This document shows, piece by piece, positions 1 through 7,739 of a stretch of DNA of 35,227 nucleotides. The translations under genes and the position numbers were made by a program. Origin of the DNA: DATKCT01 sp035513055 (GTDB lineage: Bacteria; Verrucomicrobiota; Verrucomicrobiia; Verrucomicrobiales; DEV007); assembly GCA_035513055.1 (NCBI GenBank), contig DATKCT010000060.1, forward strand, positions 1-35,227. Reading direction: 5' to 3'. The stretch's first letter is position 1. The number at the start of each line of letters is the position of its first letter. The notes under the pieces were generated by a model that was not told where the DNA came from, did no database searches, and saw only the letters and a program-made list of their open reading frames with translations.

Positions 1-155
1 CAGGGCAGAAAGCCGAGACTGCGCGCGCGAAAATGAAAGTCTGCATTGCGGGCCAGCGGGGCGCGGTCGATCACGGGAGTCCCCGCGCAACTGGCGGCGG
101 CGAAGGCCAAACTATCGTTGAGGCCATCCCCGAGGAACAGAGCATGGCCACGGTC
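1..155 (-). pseudogene. C-terminal fragment of a heavy-metal P-type ATPase (CcoI/CopA-like)
   Basis: Read leftward from about position 155 in the frame +1 to ccoN, the translation contains GDGLNDSLAF (131-102) followed by CAGTPVIDRAPLARNADFHF. This is the hinge and Mg-binding DG..ND region of the HAD (P) domain of copper-type P-type ATPases, with the following loop. S stands where most family members have P in GDGxNDxP. CcoI proteins load copper for cbb3 oxidases, so a ccoI gene near ccoS/ccoN is expected, but not joined inside ccoN. The reading frame is open to the window edge. The upstream phosphorylation and transmembrane parts are absent. Family assignment is fairly sure from the motif; whether this is a real gene end, a deletion scar or an assembly chimera cannot be told from here. 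Confidence 0.6.
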
Positions 156-697
156 ACGATCGTGGCGCTGTAAAACCAGAGCGCCACGTAGAGAGAGGGC
201 TCATTCCTCCGGCGCAATGTGAGCAGAAAGTTCACGGAAAAAACCACCCAGATCACCGTCACCGCGATGTTGACCGGCCAAATCAACTCGGCGTATTCCT
301 TGCCCCGGCTGTAACCGAGGGGCAGCGTCACCGCGGCCACGGCGATGATGCACTGCCATCCCCAAAAATGCAGGCGGGACAAGAAATCCGACACCATCCG
401 CGCCTTGCACAATCGCTGCGTGGAATAGTAGATGCCCGCGAACATCATGTTTCCGACAAACGCGAAGATGGCGGCGTTCGTGTGCAGCGGTCTCAGCCGT
501 CCAAATGTAATAAAGGAAACTCCCTCGCTGCGGAACAACCCGAAGGTGATCCACTCCAGGAACTTGCCGTTCATCTGCCAGAGGTTGAGCTGAAGCGCGG
601 CCAGCACGCCGGCCAGCATCACCACCAGGCCCCAGGCAATGCTCGCCAGCATGAACTGGCGCGCCGCTTTGTCGTCGAATTCGATGCTTGTTTTCAC
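140..697 (-). pseudogene. ccoN: cbb3-type cytochrome c oxidase subunit I, N-terminal ~186 residues only
   Basis: Catalytic haem-copper subunit of the high-affinity cbb3 terminal oxidase, in the cytoplasmic membrane. Recognisable CcoN blocks are FGRLRPLHTNAAIFAF (His72, the expected low-spin haem b ligand), FWGWQ, SLPLGYSRGKEYAELIWPV-like sequence near 125-142 and WFYSATIVTVAML ending at residue 186. Five membrane segments or so are present. The family is about 470-480 residues, so the metal-site helices are missing. Past L186 the frame is unrelated to CcoN and stops at 71. The start is GTG at 697-695, overlapping the ccoS stop as GTGA, which implies translational coupling. If the junction is real this gene is dead; if it is an assembly error the true gene continues elsewhere. 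Confidence 0.82.
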
Positions 698-930
698 AAG
701 GAAGATGAAATTGGGGACTTGCCGGAGGTCATGACCTCCCCACTTGCGTCCTGCGGATCAACGCCGCAGCCAGTCCCGCGCCCTTTTCGGACCTGAGCCT
801 CCTCGAGCGGAAGGAGAGAATCCCGCTCCGGCCCGCCCGCGCCGCGGCCGGCGCGGTCCAGCCAGAAGTTCACGGCGAAGAACGCCGCCAGACAGACACT
901 CACGAATAGGGTTAGGAGAAGGACTTCCAT
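694..930 (-). CDS. ccoS: cbb3-type cytochrome oxidase assembly protein CcoS
   Basis: Small (78 aa) single-pass membrane protein needed for cofactor insertion into cbb3 oxidase. It starts MEVLLLTLFVSVCLAAFFAV, one hydrophobic helix (residues 2-21) followed by NFWLDRAGRG and a region GPERDSLLP that matches the short polar stretch after the helix in CcoS. The tail after residue 45 is longer than in typical CcoS (about 45-60 aa). The ATG at 930 is chosen over the ATG at 960 because the helix begins right after it. It is immediately upstream of ccoN with a 4-bp GTGA overlap. In many genomes ccoI precedes ccoS; here nothing ATPase-like lies upstream. Confidence 0.72.
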   Translation of the reverse strand: MEVLLLTLFVSVCLAAFFAVNFWLDRAGRGAGGPERDSLLPLEEAQVRKGRGTGCGVDPQDASGEVMTSGKSPISSSL

Positions 931-1155
931 CGCCGCCGGCGCACCTCGCCGCTGCGCCATCCAATCACCGCGTCCCCTGCCCCGCTCTGCAATTCTTGGC
1001 CGCTCGCACGCGATTCTTGCTGCGCCGCAGTTCCGCCTCTTGCTTCCGGGTCTTGATCTTTGGCCTTTCCACCAAGGCCCTGCTTGGGCTTCGATGGTTC
1101 TTCCGTTCCCGGACCCTCCCGTTTATCGTCCCTCTCCTACGACGTTTCCGCCGAC
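931..1155. promoter_or_regulatory. Divergent intergenic region between ccoS and usp genes
   Basis: The 225 bases separate the leftward cbb3 genes from the rightward stress genes and must hold both promoters. No full FNR-type palindrome was found; only a lone TTGAT half-site occurs near 1045-1050. No convincing -35/-10 pair is visible. ORFs crossing this stretch have no recognisable content. Confidence 0.3.
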
Positions 1156-2082
1156 ATGAACCTGCCGCAGACCATTCTCACCGGAACCGACTACTCCGAC
1201 ATCAGCTTCCAGGCTTTGCGGGTCGCCGGCCATCTGGCCCAGTCCTGGCCCGCCCGGCTCGTCGCCCTCCACGTGATCGACCGCAGTGAACTCGAAGACC
1301 TTCGGGCGCAGGTCGACATCAGCGAAGAGACCGTCCTGGAACGAGCCCAACCCCAGCTCGATAAATCGGTGCGGCAGATGGCCGGTCCCGAAGTCAACGT
1401 GGAAACGGAGCTGATTATCGGCCATCCCTTTGCGGAGATCCTTCAAGCCGCGGAGCGCACCGGCGCCGGGCTCCTCGTCCTGGGAGCCCACGGCAGCGGC
1501 TCCGAGAGAGATCGCACCGGCACGCTCGCCACCCGCTGCGTGCGCAAGGCCCCGCTTCCCGTTCTCCTGGTACGCGAAAACCAGGACTTTCCCTTCCGCC
1601 GCATCACCGCCTGCGTCGACTTCTCGGAAACCTCCCGCGAAGCGCTGCTTGCCGCTGTGCTCTTTGCCCGGAAAGAAAACGCTGCGCTCGATATCCTCCA
1701 CGTGCGCCGCCCTCCCGTGCCCGGATTTGGGGATTCCGCCGTCCCCTCCGGCTTCAGCGTCTTCGACATTCCCCTGCCTCCCTACCAAGACGCCAGTGAG
1801 TATGTGGCGCATCAAGAGCAGCTCTTCAGCGAGTTTTTGAAACCGGTCGAGCACGCTCTCGAAGGCGTCGCTTGGAATCGTCACAGCCTGGAGGATTTGA
1901 ATCCCGCCCAAGCCATGGCCGCTTTCCTCCGCGATTCCGGCTCCAGCGTGGTCGTTTTGGGCACGCGCGGCCGCACCGGATTGAGAAACCTCCTGCTCGG
2001 CAGCACGGCGGAGAAGATCATTCACCGCGCCCCCTGCTCGGTGCTCGCCATCAAACCCGCTGGGTTCGAATTCCAAATCTAG
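1156..2082 (+). CDS. Universal stress protein, tandem UspA domains
   Basis: A 308-residue cytosolic protein made of two UspA domains (about 1-145 and 150-305). Each begins with a beta strand ending in an acidic residue (TILTGTDYSD; ITACVDFSE). The second domain has the complete ATP-binding signature G-2x-G-9x-G(S/T) in VLGTRGRTGLRNLLLGST; the first has a looser version around LGAHGSGSERDRTGT. Usp proteins bind nucleotides and are induced by starvation, oxidative or redox stress. The ATG at 1156 is preferred because it sits directly before the first strand; an upstream in-frame ATG at 1060 would add 32 low-complexity residues. The next usp gene follows after 9 bases, so the two are probably co-transcribed. 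Confidence 0.9.
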   Translation: MNLPQTILTGTDYSDISFQALRVAGHLAQSWPARLVALHVIDRSELEDLRAQVDISEETVLERAQPQLDKSVRQMAGPEVNVETELIIGHPFAEILQAAERTGAGLLVLGAHGSGSERDRTGTLATRCVRKAPLPVLLVRENQDFPFRRITACVDFSETSREALLAAVLFARKENAALDILHVRRPPVPGFGDSAVPSGFSVFDIPLPPYQDASEYVAHQEQLFSEFLKPVEHALEGVAWNRHSLEDLNPAQAMAAFLRDSGSSVVVLGTRGRTGLRNLLLGSTAEKIIHRAPCSVLAIKPAGFEFQI

Positions 2083-2091
2083 CGTCGTCCT

Positions 2092-3021
2092 ATGGATAGT
2101 CTCCGGCACATTCTCGTAGGTGTGGATTACTCGCCCTGCGCCGCCAGCGCCTTGCGCGAAGCCGCCCGGATCGCCTCTTGGAACCGGGCTTCTCTCCTCG
2201 CCGTTCACGTCGTCCTCGATGAGGCCGTGGCAGAGGTGAAACGCCTTACCGGTATCGACACCGCCGAACTGCTCGAGGGTCGCAAGCTGCGGCTGCAGCG
2301 TTTTGTCGACGAAACCCTGGGCCCAGATGCCGCCGAGCTTCTCCAACTGCGCGCCATCATCGGACATCCTTTCCAGGAAATCATGGCATTGGTGGAAGAC
2401 CGGGACGTCGGTCTCCTCGTCCTCGGTTCCCATGGAGCCGAGCATCCGGAACCCAAGATCACCGGGACCTTGGCCACCAAATGCGTTCGCAAGGCGCCCT
2501 GCCGCGTCCTCCTGGTCCGAGAGAGCCAATCCGAGAGCTTCCAACGCGTGACCGTGGCCGTGGACTTCTCGCCCACCTCACGTCAGGCTCTGCACGACGC
2601 GGCGCGAATCGCGCGTCAAGACCGGGCCGAACTCCTCGTCGTTCACGTCTATGCTCCAGCTTGGAAACACTTTCTTGCCGAAGGCGAACAGCTTCCGGTG
2701 TCGCCCCAGCAGGCCGCAGCCTATCTTAGGGAAGTGGAGAGCCAGCTCGCCGACTTCACCTACGAAACCTTGGAGGAATACGAGGGCATCACCACGAGCG
2801 CCGAAGTGATAGAAGCAGTCTCGCCCGCCGTGGGTCTGATCCGTTTCCTCACCGAACGCCAAGCCGATCTCGCCGTCATCGGAACCCGGGGCGCCTCGCA
2901 GCTCGACGTTGTCCTGCTGGGATCCACCGCAGAGCGGGTCATTTACGATTCTCCCTGCTCTGTGCTCACGATCAAACCCGAAGGGTTTGCCTTCCGTCTC
3001 GCTCCGGCCTCGCCCCAATGA
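2092..3021 (+). CDS. Universal stress protein, tandem UspA domains (second copy)
   Basis: A 309-residue paralogue of the preceding protein with the same two-domain architecture. Domain 1 starts HILVGVDYSPCAASAL; domain 2 starts VTVAVDFSPTSRQAL. The C-terminal ATP motif is VIGTRGASQLDVVLLGST (G-2x-G-9x-GS). The first-domain loop LGSHGAEHPEPKITGT aligns with that of the upstream copy, so the pair probably arose by gene duplication. Both proteins end in a related KP(A/E)GF segment. The ATG at 2092 lies 9 bases after the previous stop. The stop at 3019-3021 is followed in the same frame by an AraC-like tail (see next feature). Confidence 0.9.
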   Translation: MDSLRHILVGVDYSPCAASALREAARIASWNRASLLAVHVVLDEAVAEVKRLTGIDTAELLEGRKLRLQRFVDETLGPDAAELLQLRAIIGHPFQEIMALVEDRDVGLLVLGSHGAEHPEPKITGTLATKCVRKAPCRVLLVRESQSESFQRVTVAVDFSPTSRQALHDAARIARQDRAELLVVHVYAPAWKHFLAEGEQLPVSPQQAAAYLREVESQLADFTYETLEEYEGITTSAEVIEAVSPAVGLIRFLTERQADLAVIGTRGASQLDVVLLGSTAERVIYDSPCSVLTIKPEGFAFRLAPASPQ

Positions 3022-3204
3022 GCGGCGCCGGGCCCGGATCACTGCGCCCGTTTCAGTGGCCACGTCCGGATCACCGAAGCCGCCTACGATTCCGGATTTC
3101 AATCGCTCTCCCAATTCAACCGGAGTTTTCTCCGCTACACCGGTGAGTCGCCCACCCGCTACCGGGAACGGATCCGGCTTACCAACCAGACCCTGGCCGC
3201 CTGA
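3022..3204 (+). pseudogene. AraC-family regulator remnant (second HTH and C-terminus)
   Basis: In the frame directly following the Usp stop, 3061-3204 encodes RITEAAYDSGFQSLSQFNRS, then FLRYTGESPTRYRERIRL and a stop. This is the second helix-turn-helix and C-terminal signature of AraC/XylS regulators (A..-GF-S-SQF-R-F-x-x-TG-SP--YR). No start codon and no first helix-turn-helix or ligand domain precede it, so only the last ~48 codons remain. The segment 3022-3060 has no recognisable similarity. It fills most of the 288-bp gap before hsp20 and is best read as the scar of a deleted regulator gene. Confidence 0.75.
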
Positions 3205-3309
3205 ACCTCCGCATTCCCTCGAAGGAACGCGTTGCCCGCCTTCATCTTCGAGGCCATATTCCCTCATAACCCACCAACATTCACACTCCAAGCCCAACCC
3301 CAATCAGCC

Positions 3310-3768
3310 ATGAAACCCGTGCCTTCATTCGATCCCTTCAAAGAGTTGAGCGACTTGCAAAAGCGCCTCTCCTCCCTTTTTCTTCAGAACCGTGATGGCG
3401 AAACCGCCCTCGCCGAATCTTCCAACCGGGCCGATTGGGCCCCCGCCGTCGATGTCGCCGAGTCGGACTCGGAATACACCATCACCGCGGACCTTCCCGA
3501 GGTGAAAAAGGAAGACGTTTCCATCTCCATTGAAGGCGGCATCCTCACCTTCTCCGGAGAACGGAGCCATGAGTCTGAAGAAAAAGATCCCAAGAAAAAG
3601 TTTCATCGCATCGAACGCAGCTATGGAAGTTATGCCCGGTCATTCCAAGTGCCCTCGAACGTCGATGCCTCGGCGATCCGCGCACGCTTCGAGGACGGCG
3701 TGCTTCGAATTCATCTTCCCAAGCAGGCTGTATCCAGCCCATCCCGCGTCGACGTCTCCATTTCTTGA
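3310..3768 (+). CDS. Small heat-shock protein, Hsp20/alpha-crystallin family
   Basis: A 152-residue ATP-independent holdase chaperone. The alpha-crystallin domain runs from about 42 (WAPAVDVAESDSEYTI) to 138, with the typical ADLPEVKKEDVSIS strand pair and ending GVLRIHLPK, which carries the conserved G-V-L that closes the domain. The N-terminus MKPVPSFDPFKELSDLQKRL is the usual amphipathic arm. The charged stretch EEKDPKKKFHRIERSYGSYA is the family's variable loop and dimerisation strand. The start at 3310 is chosen over 3232 because it matches the family N-terminus. It sits downstream of the two stress proteins and 24 bases before the next gene. Confidence 0.9.
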   Translation: MKPVPSFDPFKELSDLQKRLSSLFLQNRDGETALAESSNRADWAPAVDVAESDSEYTITADLPEVKKEDVSISIEGGILTFSGERSHESEEKDPKKKFHRIERSYGSYARSFQVPSNVDASAIRARFEDGVLRIHLPKQAVSSPSRVDVSIS

Positions 3769-3792
3769 CCCGCCTCCGGCCAGATCCCTATC

Positions 3793-4653
3793 ATGATGAC
3801 CAAACACCTGTTTATCCCGGCGCTTCCGAAGGCCCGGGCTTCCGTTCCGTTAGGACTCGCCGCGGTCGTGGCCGCCGCGGTCCTCACCGGCGCCCGGGCC
3901 GAAGACGAAGACTCCGGCCCTACCCAGCTCGATCTGAGCACCGTGCCCAGTGAACTCGTCGACGATGTCGTCCTTCCCGTCCCGCACGAGATCTTCCACG
4001 CATTAGAAAAACTGGGACCGCAAGACTGGAACTCCCAGATCCGGGCGGAGTCGCCGGAACCCCCGCCGAACCGGACCCGGGCCGCACTCCTGTTCGGTCT
4101 CGTCCTCGCCAACGGGTTCATCGCCGTCGAAGCCGAGAACCGCGATGAGGTCCGCCGCATCGGACGAGAGGTGGTCCAGTTCTCCGAAGCTCTCGGGGTC
4201 AAACAAGCGGTCATGGAACATGCGCAGAGCATTATGGATGCCGCCAATGACCAGGAATGGCAGAGCGTCCGCCGAGAACTGGATCGCACCCGGGAAACCG
4301 TTTTGGAAACGATGGAAAAACTCCGGGACGACGATCTCGCTCACTTAGTCAGCCTCGGCGGATGGCTCGGGGGGGCCGATATACTTGCGGCTCTGGCCGG
4401 CGGCAGCCCCGCGGCGATCGAACTTCTCCATCAGCCCGACCTCGTCGAGCAGCTCATGCGTTCTTGCCGGAAAATGCCCCCGGCCCTTCGAGCCGAACCG
4501 GTGATCCGCGAGGTCGAGCGGGTCCTCCAAGAACTCCAACCCCTCCTGCGCAATGCGGATGGCGGCGGCCTTCCTCCCGCCGATCTTCAGCGCGTCCACG
4601 ATCTCACCTCCGAATTGATCCGGCTCATCGAGGGCGCTCCCAACAACGGCTGA
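3793..4653 (+). CDS. Exported protein of unknown function, 286 aa
   Basis: I do not recognise the family with certainty. The N-terminus has a positive, hydrophobic signal-like segment (residues 1-36, ending GARA before EDEDSG), so export to the periplasm or anchoring is likely. The mature part is helical and charged. One conserved-looking core is RTRAALLFGLVLANGFIAVE (about 95-114), followed by a long helix LGVKQAVMEHAQSIMDAA. There are no cysteines in obvious redox pairs and no catalytic motif. Two adjacent ATGs (3793, 3796) are both possible. The stop overlaps the next start (TGATG), so the two proteins are probably made together and may act together. Confidence 0.7.
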   Translation: MMTKHLFIPALPKARASVPLGLAAVVAAAVLTGARAEDEDSGPTQLDLSTVPSELVDDVVLPVPHEIFHALEKLGPQDWNSQIRAESPEPPPNRTRAALLFGLVLANGFIAVEAENRDEVRRIGREVVQFSEALGVKQAVMEHAQSIMDAANDQEWQSVRRELDRTRETVLETMEKLRDDDLAHLVSLGGWLGGADILAALAGGSPAAIELLHQPDLVEQLMRSCRKMPPALRAEPVIREVERVLQELQPLLRNADGGGLPPADLQRVHDLTSELIRLIEGAPNNG

Positions 4654-5108
4654 TGTCCAGGACCCACTCTTCTCGCCTCGTTGCGCTCGGCGCCGCCGCA
4701 TGCTTTCTCGCGATGGGAACGCCCGGCGCCGCCATGGTGCACGACGGCCGGTCCTATGCCATCGAGGCCGCCATTCCTGAACTCGACCGCAAGCAGAATC
4801 CTTTCACCCTGCGCCATACCTGGTGGAACGGAGAGTTGGAACCTGGCAAAAGCCGCGTGATCCGGCATCAATTGTTCAAGGGTAATGAATATTGGTTCTG
4901 GGCCGGATGTTCTGAACTCTCCGCAAAGATTGTCATTCATATTTACGACTCGGAAGGCAAGCGCGTCGAAGCCGAGAGCTGGAAACGGGGTCACGTCGCC
5001 GGAGCCCGGATCGTTCCCTCCCGGACCGCCTCCTACCTGATTCGCGTTACCCTCCGCGAGGCCGAGGATCCCCCCGCGGAATGGGCCGTTATCTACGGCT
5101 TTCGTTAA
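4653..5108 (+). CDS. Exported beta-rich protein of unknown function, 151 aa
   Basis: The ATG at 4653 shares one base with the preceding stop (TGATG), a classic coupling arrangement. A signal peptide is clear: SSRLVALGAAACFLAMGTPG with a likely cleavage after GAA near residue 29. The mature ~120 residues look like a small beta sandwich: FKGNEYWFWAGCSELSAKIV, then IHIYDSEGKRV, then SRTASYLIRVTL. That pattern (alternating hydrophobic strands and D-x-x-G turns near the C-terminus) recalls PPC-type (bacterial pre-peptidase C-terminal) domains, but the match is only by eye. One cysteine remains after cleavage. Role unknown. Confidence 0.7.
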   Translation: MSRTHSSRLVALGAAACFLAMGTPGAAMVHDGRSYAIEAAIPELDRKQNPFTLRHTWWNGELEPGKSRVIRHQLFKGNEYWFWAGCSELSAKIVIHIYDSEGKRVEAESWKRGHVAGARIVPSRTASYLIRVTLREAEDPPAEWAVIYGFR

Positions 5109-5122
5109 CCCGGCATCTTCGC

Positions 5123-5148
5123 CCGCAACGGACCTCCAAGCGTTGCGG
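5123..5148 (+). terminator. Stem-loop after the exported-protein pair
   Basis: An 8-bp perfect stem, CCGCAACG (5123-5130) with CGTTGCGG (5141-5148), and a 10-base loop begins 14 bases after the stop at 5108. No T-tract follows, so factor-independent termination is uncertain; an mRNA 3' end stabiliser is equally possible. Confidence 0.45.
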
Positions 5149-5168
5149 CGCCCCATGCTCGTGCCCAT

Positions 5169-5188
5169 GGGAAGCTTGGAAGCTTCCC
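5169..5188. repeat. Perfect 9-bp palindrome with 2-base loop
   Basis: GGGAAGCTT (5169-5177), GG, AAGCTTCCC (5180-5188). It follows the 5123-5148 hairpin by 20 bases and precedes the prolyl oligopeptidase start by 76 bases. It could be a second 3' hairpin or an operator-like site for the downstream gene. Confidence 0.45.
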
Positions 5189-5264
5189 CTCCCTGCTCCG
5201 GCGCTCCGCTCTCCCGCCCATCCGGAGGTTGCATCCTCCTTGTCCTCATGGTTCCCTCCCGCTC

Positions 5265-7433
5265 ATGCGCCGCTCTTCCATCGCCTTCTCGCTCGGCATG
5301 GCCCTCAACCCCATCTCGACCGCCGCCGCCCCGCCTCCCACCGACTCCTCGCCCCTGCGCGAGACTCTGCACGGCGTCGAGATCGCCGATCCTTATCGTT
5401 GGCTGGAAGGAAGCGCGGCTCCTGAACTGACTGAACCCGACGACGCCCTCGACGCCCGGGTCGCTGAATGGACCGGCCTCCAGAACGCCTACACCCGCGC
5501 TTTCCTCGACGAAGTCCCCGGGCGCAAGGCGCTGCTCACGCGCTTGCAAGGGCTTTTCGAAGTCGATTCCATCGGCCTGCCCATCCGGCGCGGCGCCCTC
5601 CTTTTCAATGCCGAACGCCGCGGAACTCAGAATCAGCCGGTTCTCTATCTGCGCGACGGTCTCGATGCCTCGCCCCGCGCCCTCCTCGATGTCAACCTCC
5701 TCGATCCCGAAGGGCTCACCACTCTGGCCTGGCACGCGCCTTCTCCGGATGGTTCCCTCGTCGCTTTCGGAATGTACCATAGCGGCGACGAAAACGCCAT
5801 TCTCCACCTCATGGAAAGCGCCACCGGCGAATGGTTGGCCGACGAGATCCCAGGCAAAGTCACTGGAGTCCACTGGCTTCCGGACGGAGCCGGATTCATC
5901 TACCGCAAATTGGCTGACCTCAAAAACCCCTACTCGGGTCAAATCCGCTTCCACCGCGTGGGACGGCATCACTCGCGCGATCCCATTGTCTTCGAACAGT
6001 ACAAAGAAGGCCCCCTCGCCACTACTTGGGGTCCCTACGCCTACACCAACCGCGCCGCCCGCTGGCTGGTTCTCCACTATGCCACCAGCACCAAATCCAA
6101 CGACCTCTGGGTCTATGACTTCAAGCACTGGCTCGAATCCGGCGACCTCCGGCGCATCGACCTCACCGTCGGACGCGACGCCTCTTTCGACGCCTTCATT
6201 CGCGGCGATACACTCTACATCCTGACGACCTTTCAAGCCCCGCGAGGCCGCGTCCTGGAAGTCGATCTCGCGCATCCGGATTTCTCTAACTGGCGCGAAA
6301 TCATTCCCGAACATCCCACCGCCGTGATCGAATCCCTCGACCAAACCCGGGACGAACTTGTCGTCGCCTACCTCGACCGGGCCTACACCCGCATCGAGCG
6401 CTTTTCCTTCGGCGGAGAACGTCTCGGCGAACTCGAACTCCCGGGCATCGGATCGGCTTCCGTGGCCGCTGATGAGGAACGCGACGACCTCTTTCTCGGC
6501 TTCGAGAGTTTCAACTCTCCGGATTCTATCTACCACTGCAACCTGGCTGAAGGCACCCGAAGCCTCTGGGCCCGGCCTGAAGTCCCCGTCGATCCCTCGC
6601 TCATCGCTGTGCGCCAAGAGAAATGCACTTCCCGCGACGGAACTCAAGTCCCCTTCTTCGTCATCCAACACAAGGACCTCGAAGCCGATGGCTCGACTCC
6701 CACTCTGCTCTTCGGCTATGGCGGTTTCAACATCCCTCAAACCCCGGTGTTCCGCGGTTTCATCATTCCCTGGCTCGAAGCCGGCGGCGTCTACGTTGTG
6801 GCCAACCTGCGCGGGGGCGGCGAGTTCGGGGATGACTGGCGCCGCGACGGCATGCTCGAACGTAAGCAAAATGTCTTCGATGACTTCATCGCCATCGCTG
6901 AATGGCTGCAAAGCTCAGGCATTACCGATCGCGATCACCTCGCCATCGTGGGCGGTTCCAACGGCGGACTGCTCACCGGCGCCGTCATCGTTCAACGTCC
7001 GGAACTGTTCCGCGCCGCCGTCTCCGCCGTTCCCCTCTTGGACATGATCCGCTACCAACATTTTCTCATGGCCCGCTATTGGGTCCCGGAATACGGGACC
7101 TCGGAAGACTCCGCCCAATTGCCGTTCCTCCTGGCTTACTCGCCCTATCATCAAGTCAAAGACGACGTCCGTTACCCGGCCCTGTTTCTCACCGCAGGCG
7201 AGAACGACGCCCGGGTCCATCCCCTGCACGCCCGCAAAATGGCGGCCCGGATGCAAGCTCTCCCCACCGCAGATCCCGCCGCGCGGCCCGTCCTGCTTTG
7301 GGTCGAAGGCAAAACCGGTCATGGCGCCGGAACTCCGCTTGATCTCCGCATCGCCCGCACCGCCGACCAACTCCTCTTCCTCGCCTCTCAAGTGGGACTG
7401 CGCTTCGATCAAGACTCCGCCTCGGGAAATTAG
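5265..7433 (+). CDS. Prolyl oligopeptidase (peptidase family S9A), probably exported
   Basis: A 722-residue serine peptidase that cleaves short peptides after proline. An N-terminal segment MRRSSIAFSLGMALNPISTA looks like a signal peptide. Then come the S9A N-terminal block DPYRWLE, a seven-bladed propeller (about 75-420) and the alpha/beta-hydrolase domain. The catalytic triad is visible: Ser565 in GGSNGG, Asp648 in ENDARVHP and His686 in KTGHGAG. Family landmarks GYGGFNIPQTP, NLRGGGEFGDDW and FDDFIAIAEWL are all present, so the gene looks intact and active. The ATG at 5265 is chosen over 5229 because it starts the signal peptide. Confidence 0.95.
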   Translation: MRRSSIAFSLGMALNPISTAAAPPPTDSSPLRETLHGVEIADPYRWLEGSAAPELTEPDDALDARVAEWTGLQNAYTRAFLDEVPGRKALLTRLQGLFEVDSIGLPIRRGALLFNAERRGTQNQPVLYLRDGLDASPRALLDVNLLDPEGLTTLAWHAPSPDGSLVAFGMYHSGDENAILHLMESATGEWLADEIPGKVTGVHWLPDGAGFIYRKLADLKNPYSGQIRFHRVGRHHSRDPIVFEQYKEGPLATTWGPYAYTNRAARWLVLHYATSTKSNDLWVYDFKHWLESGDLRRIDLTVGRDASFDAFIRGDTLYILTTFQAPRGRVLEVDLAHPDFSNWREIIPEHPTAVIESLDQTRDELVVAYLDRAYTRIERFSFGGERLGELELPGIGSASVAADEERDDLFLGFESFNSPDSIYHCNLAEGTRSLWARPEVPVDPSLIAVRQEKCTSRDGTQVPFFVIQHKDLEADGSTPTLLFGYGGFNIPQTPVFRGFIIPWLEAGGVYVVANLRGGGEFGDDWRRDGMLERKQNVFDDFIAIAEWLQSSGITDRDHLAIVGGSNGGLLTGAVIVQRPELFRAAVSAVPLLDMIRYQHFLMARYWVPEYGTSEDSAQLPFLLAYSPYHQVKDDVRYPALFLTAGENDARVHPLHARKMAARMQALPTADPAARPVLLWVEGKTGHGAGTPLDLRIARTADQLLFLASQVGLRFDQDSASGN

Positions 7434-7739
7434 CCCACATTTCTCATACCCCTTCCGCTGTGGCGCGCTGCGCCCCAACCTGCCTTCGTTCCGCTGGCCT
7501 CGGGCTTGAACAGGGTGTGCTCCACCCAGCTCTGCGCCCTCGGCTGCGCGCGGCGTTGCCGTCGCTGCGCTCCGCCCTTCGAGCAGACCCGAGGGGCTGG
7601 CTCTCTCGCTTCGCTCGGCTGGCAGTAAGGGGCTCGAAGCGCCTCGCGCCGAAACGGTCTGAGAATTGCCGGCTCGTTCGGTCTGTCGCTTTCGAAGAAC
7701 AGAGGCCCGCTGGGCCCATCGCCGCCCGTTCGGCAACGC
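7434..7739. other. Convergent intergenic region, no gene seen
   Basis: The 306 bases lie between two convergent genes. All frames across it give low-complexity Arg/Ala/Ser-rich translations with no family likeness. The stretch 7550-7660 is dense in short G/C-rich mirror-like words (for example CTCTCGCTTCGCTCGG), which is common in multi-copy intergenic repeats. A small hairpin GGCCC-GCT-GGGCC is at 7704-7716 and may serve as a terminator. I cannot test copy number from one window. Confidence 0.4.

Noticed and set aside
1040..1060. FNR/ANR box upstream of the usp genes
   Set aside because: Only the TTGAT half is present; the other half does not match.
4587..6911. 774-codon open frame on the minus strand opposite the prolyl oligopeptidase
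   Set aside because: Shadow of G/C-rich codon use; the opposite strand holds a complete S9A peptidase with an intact triad, and the antisense translation is Gly/Glu/Val low-complexity without motifs.
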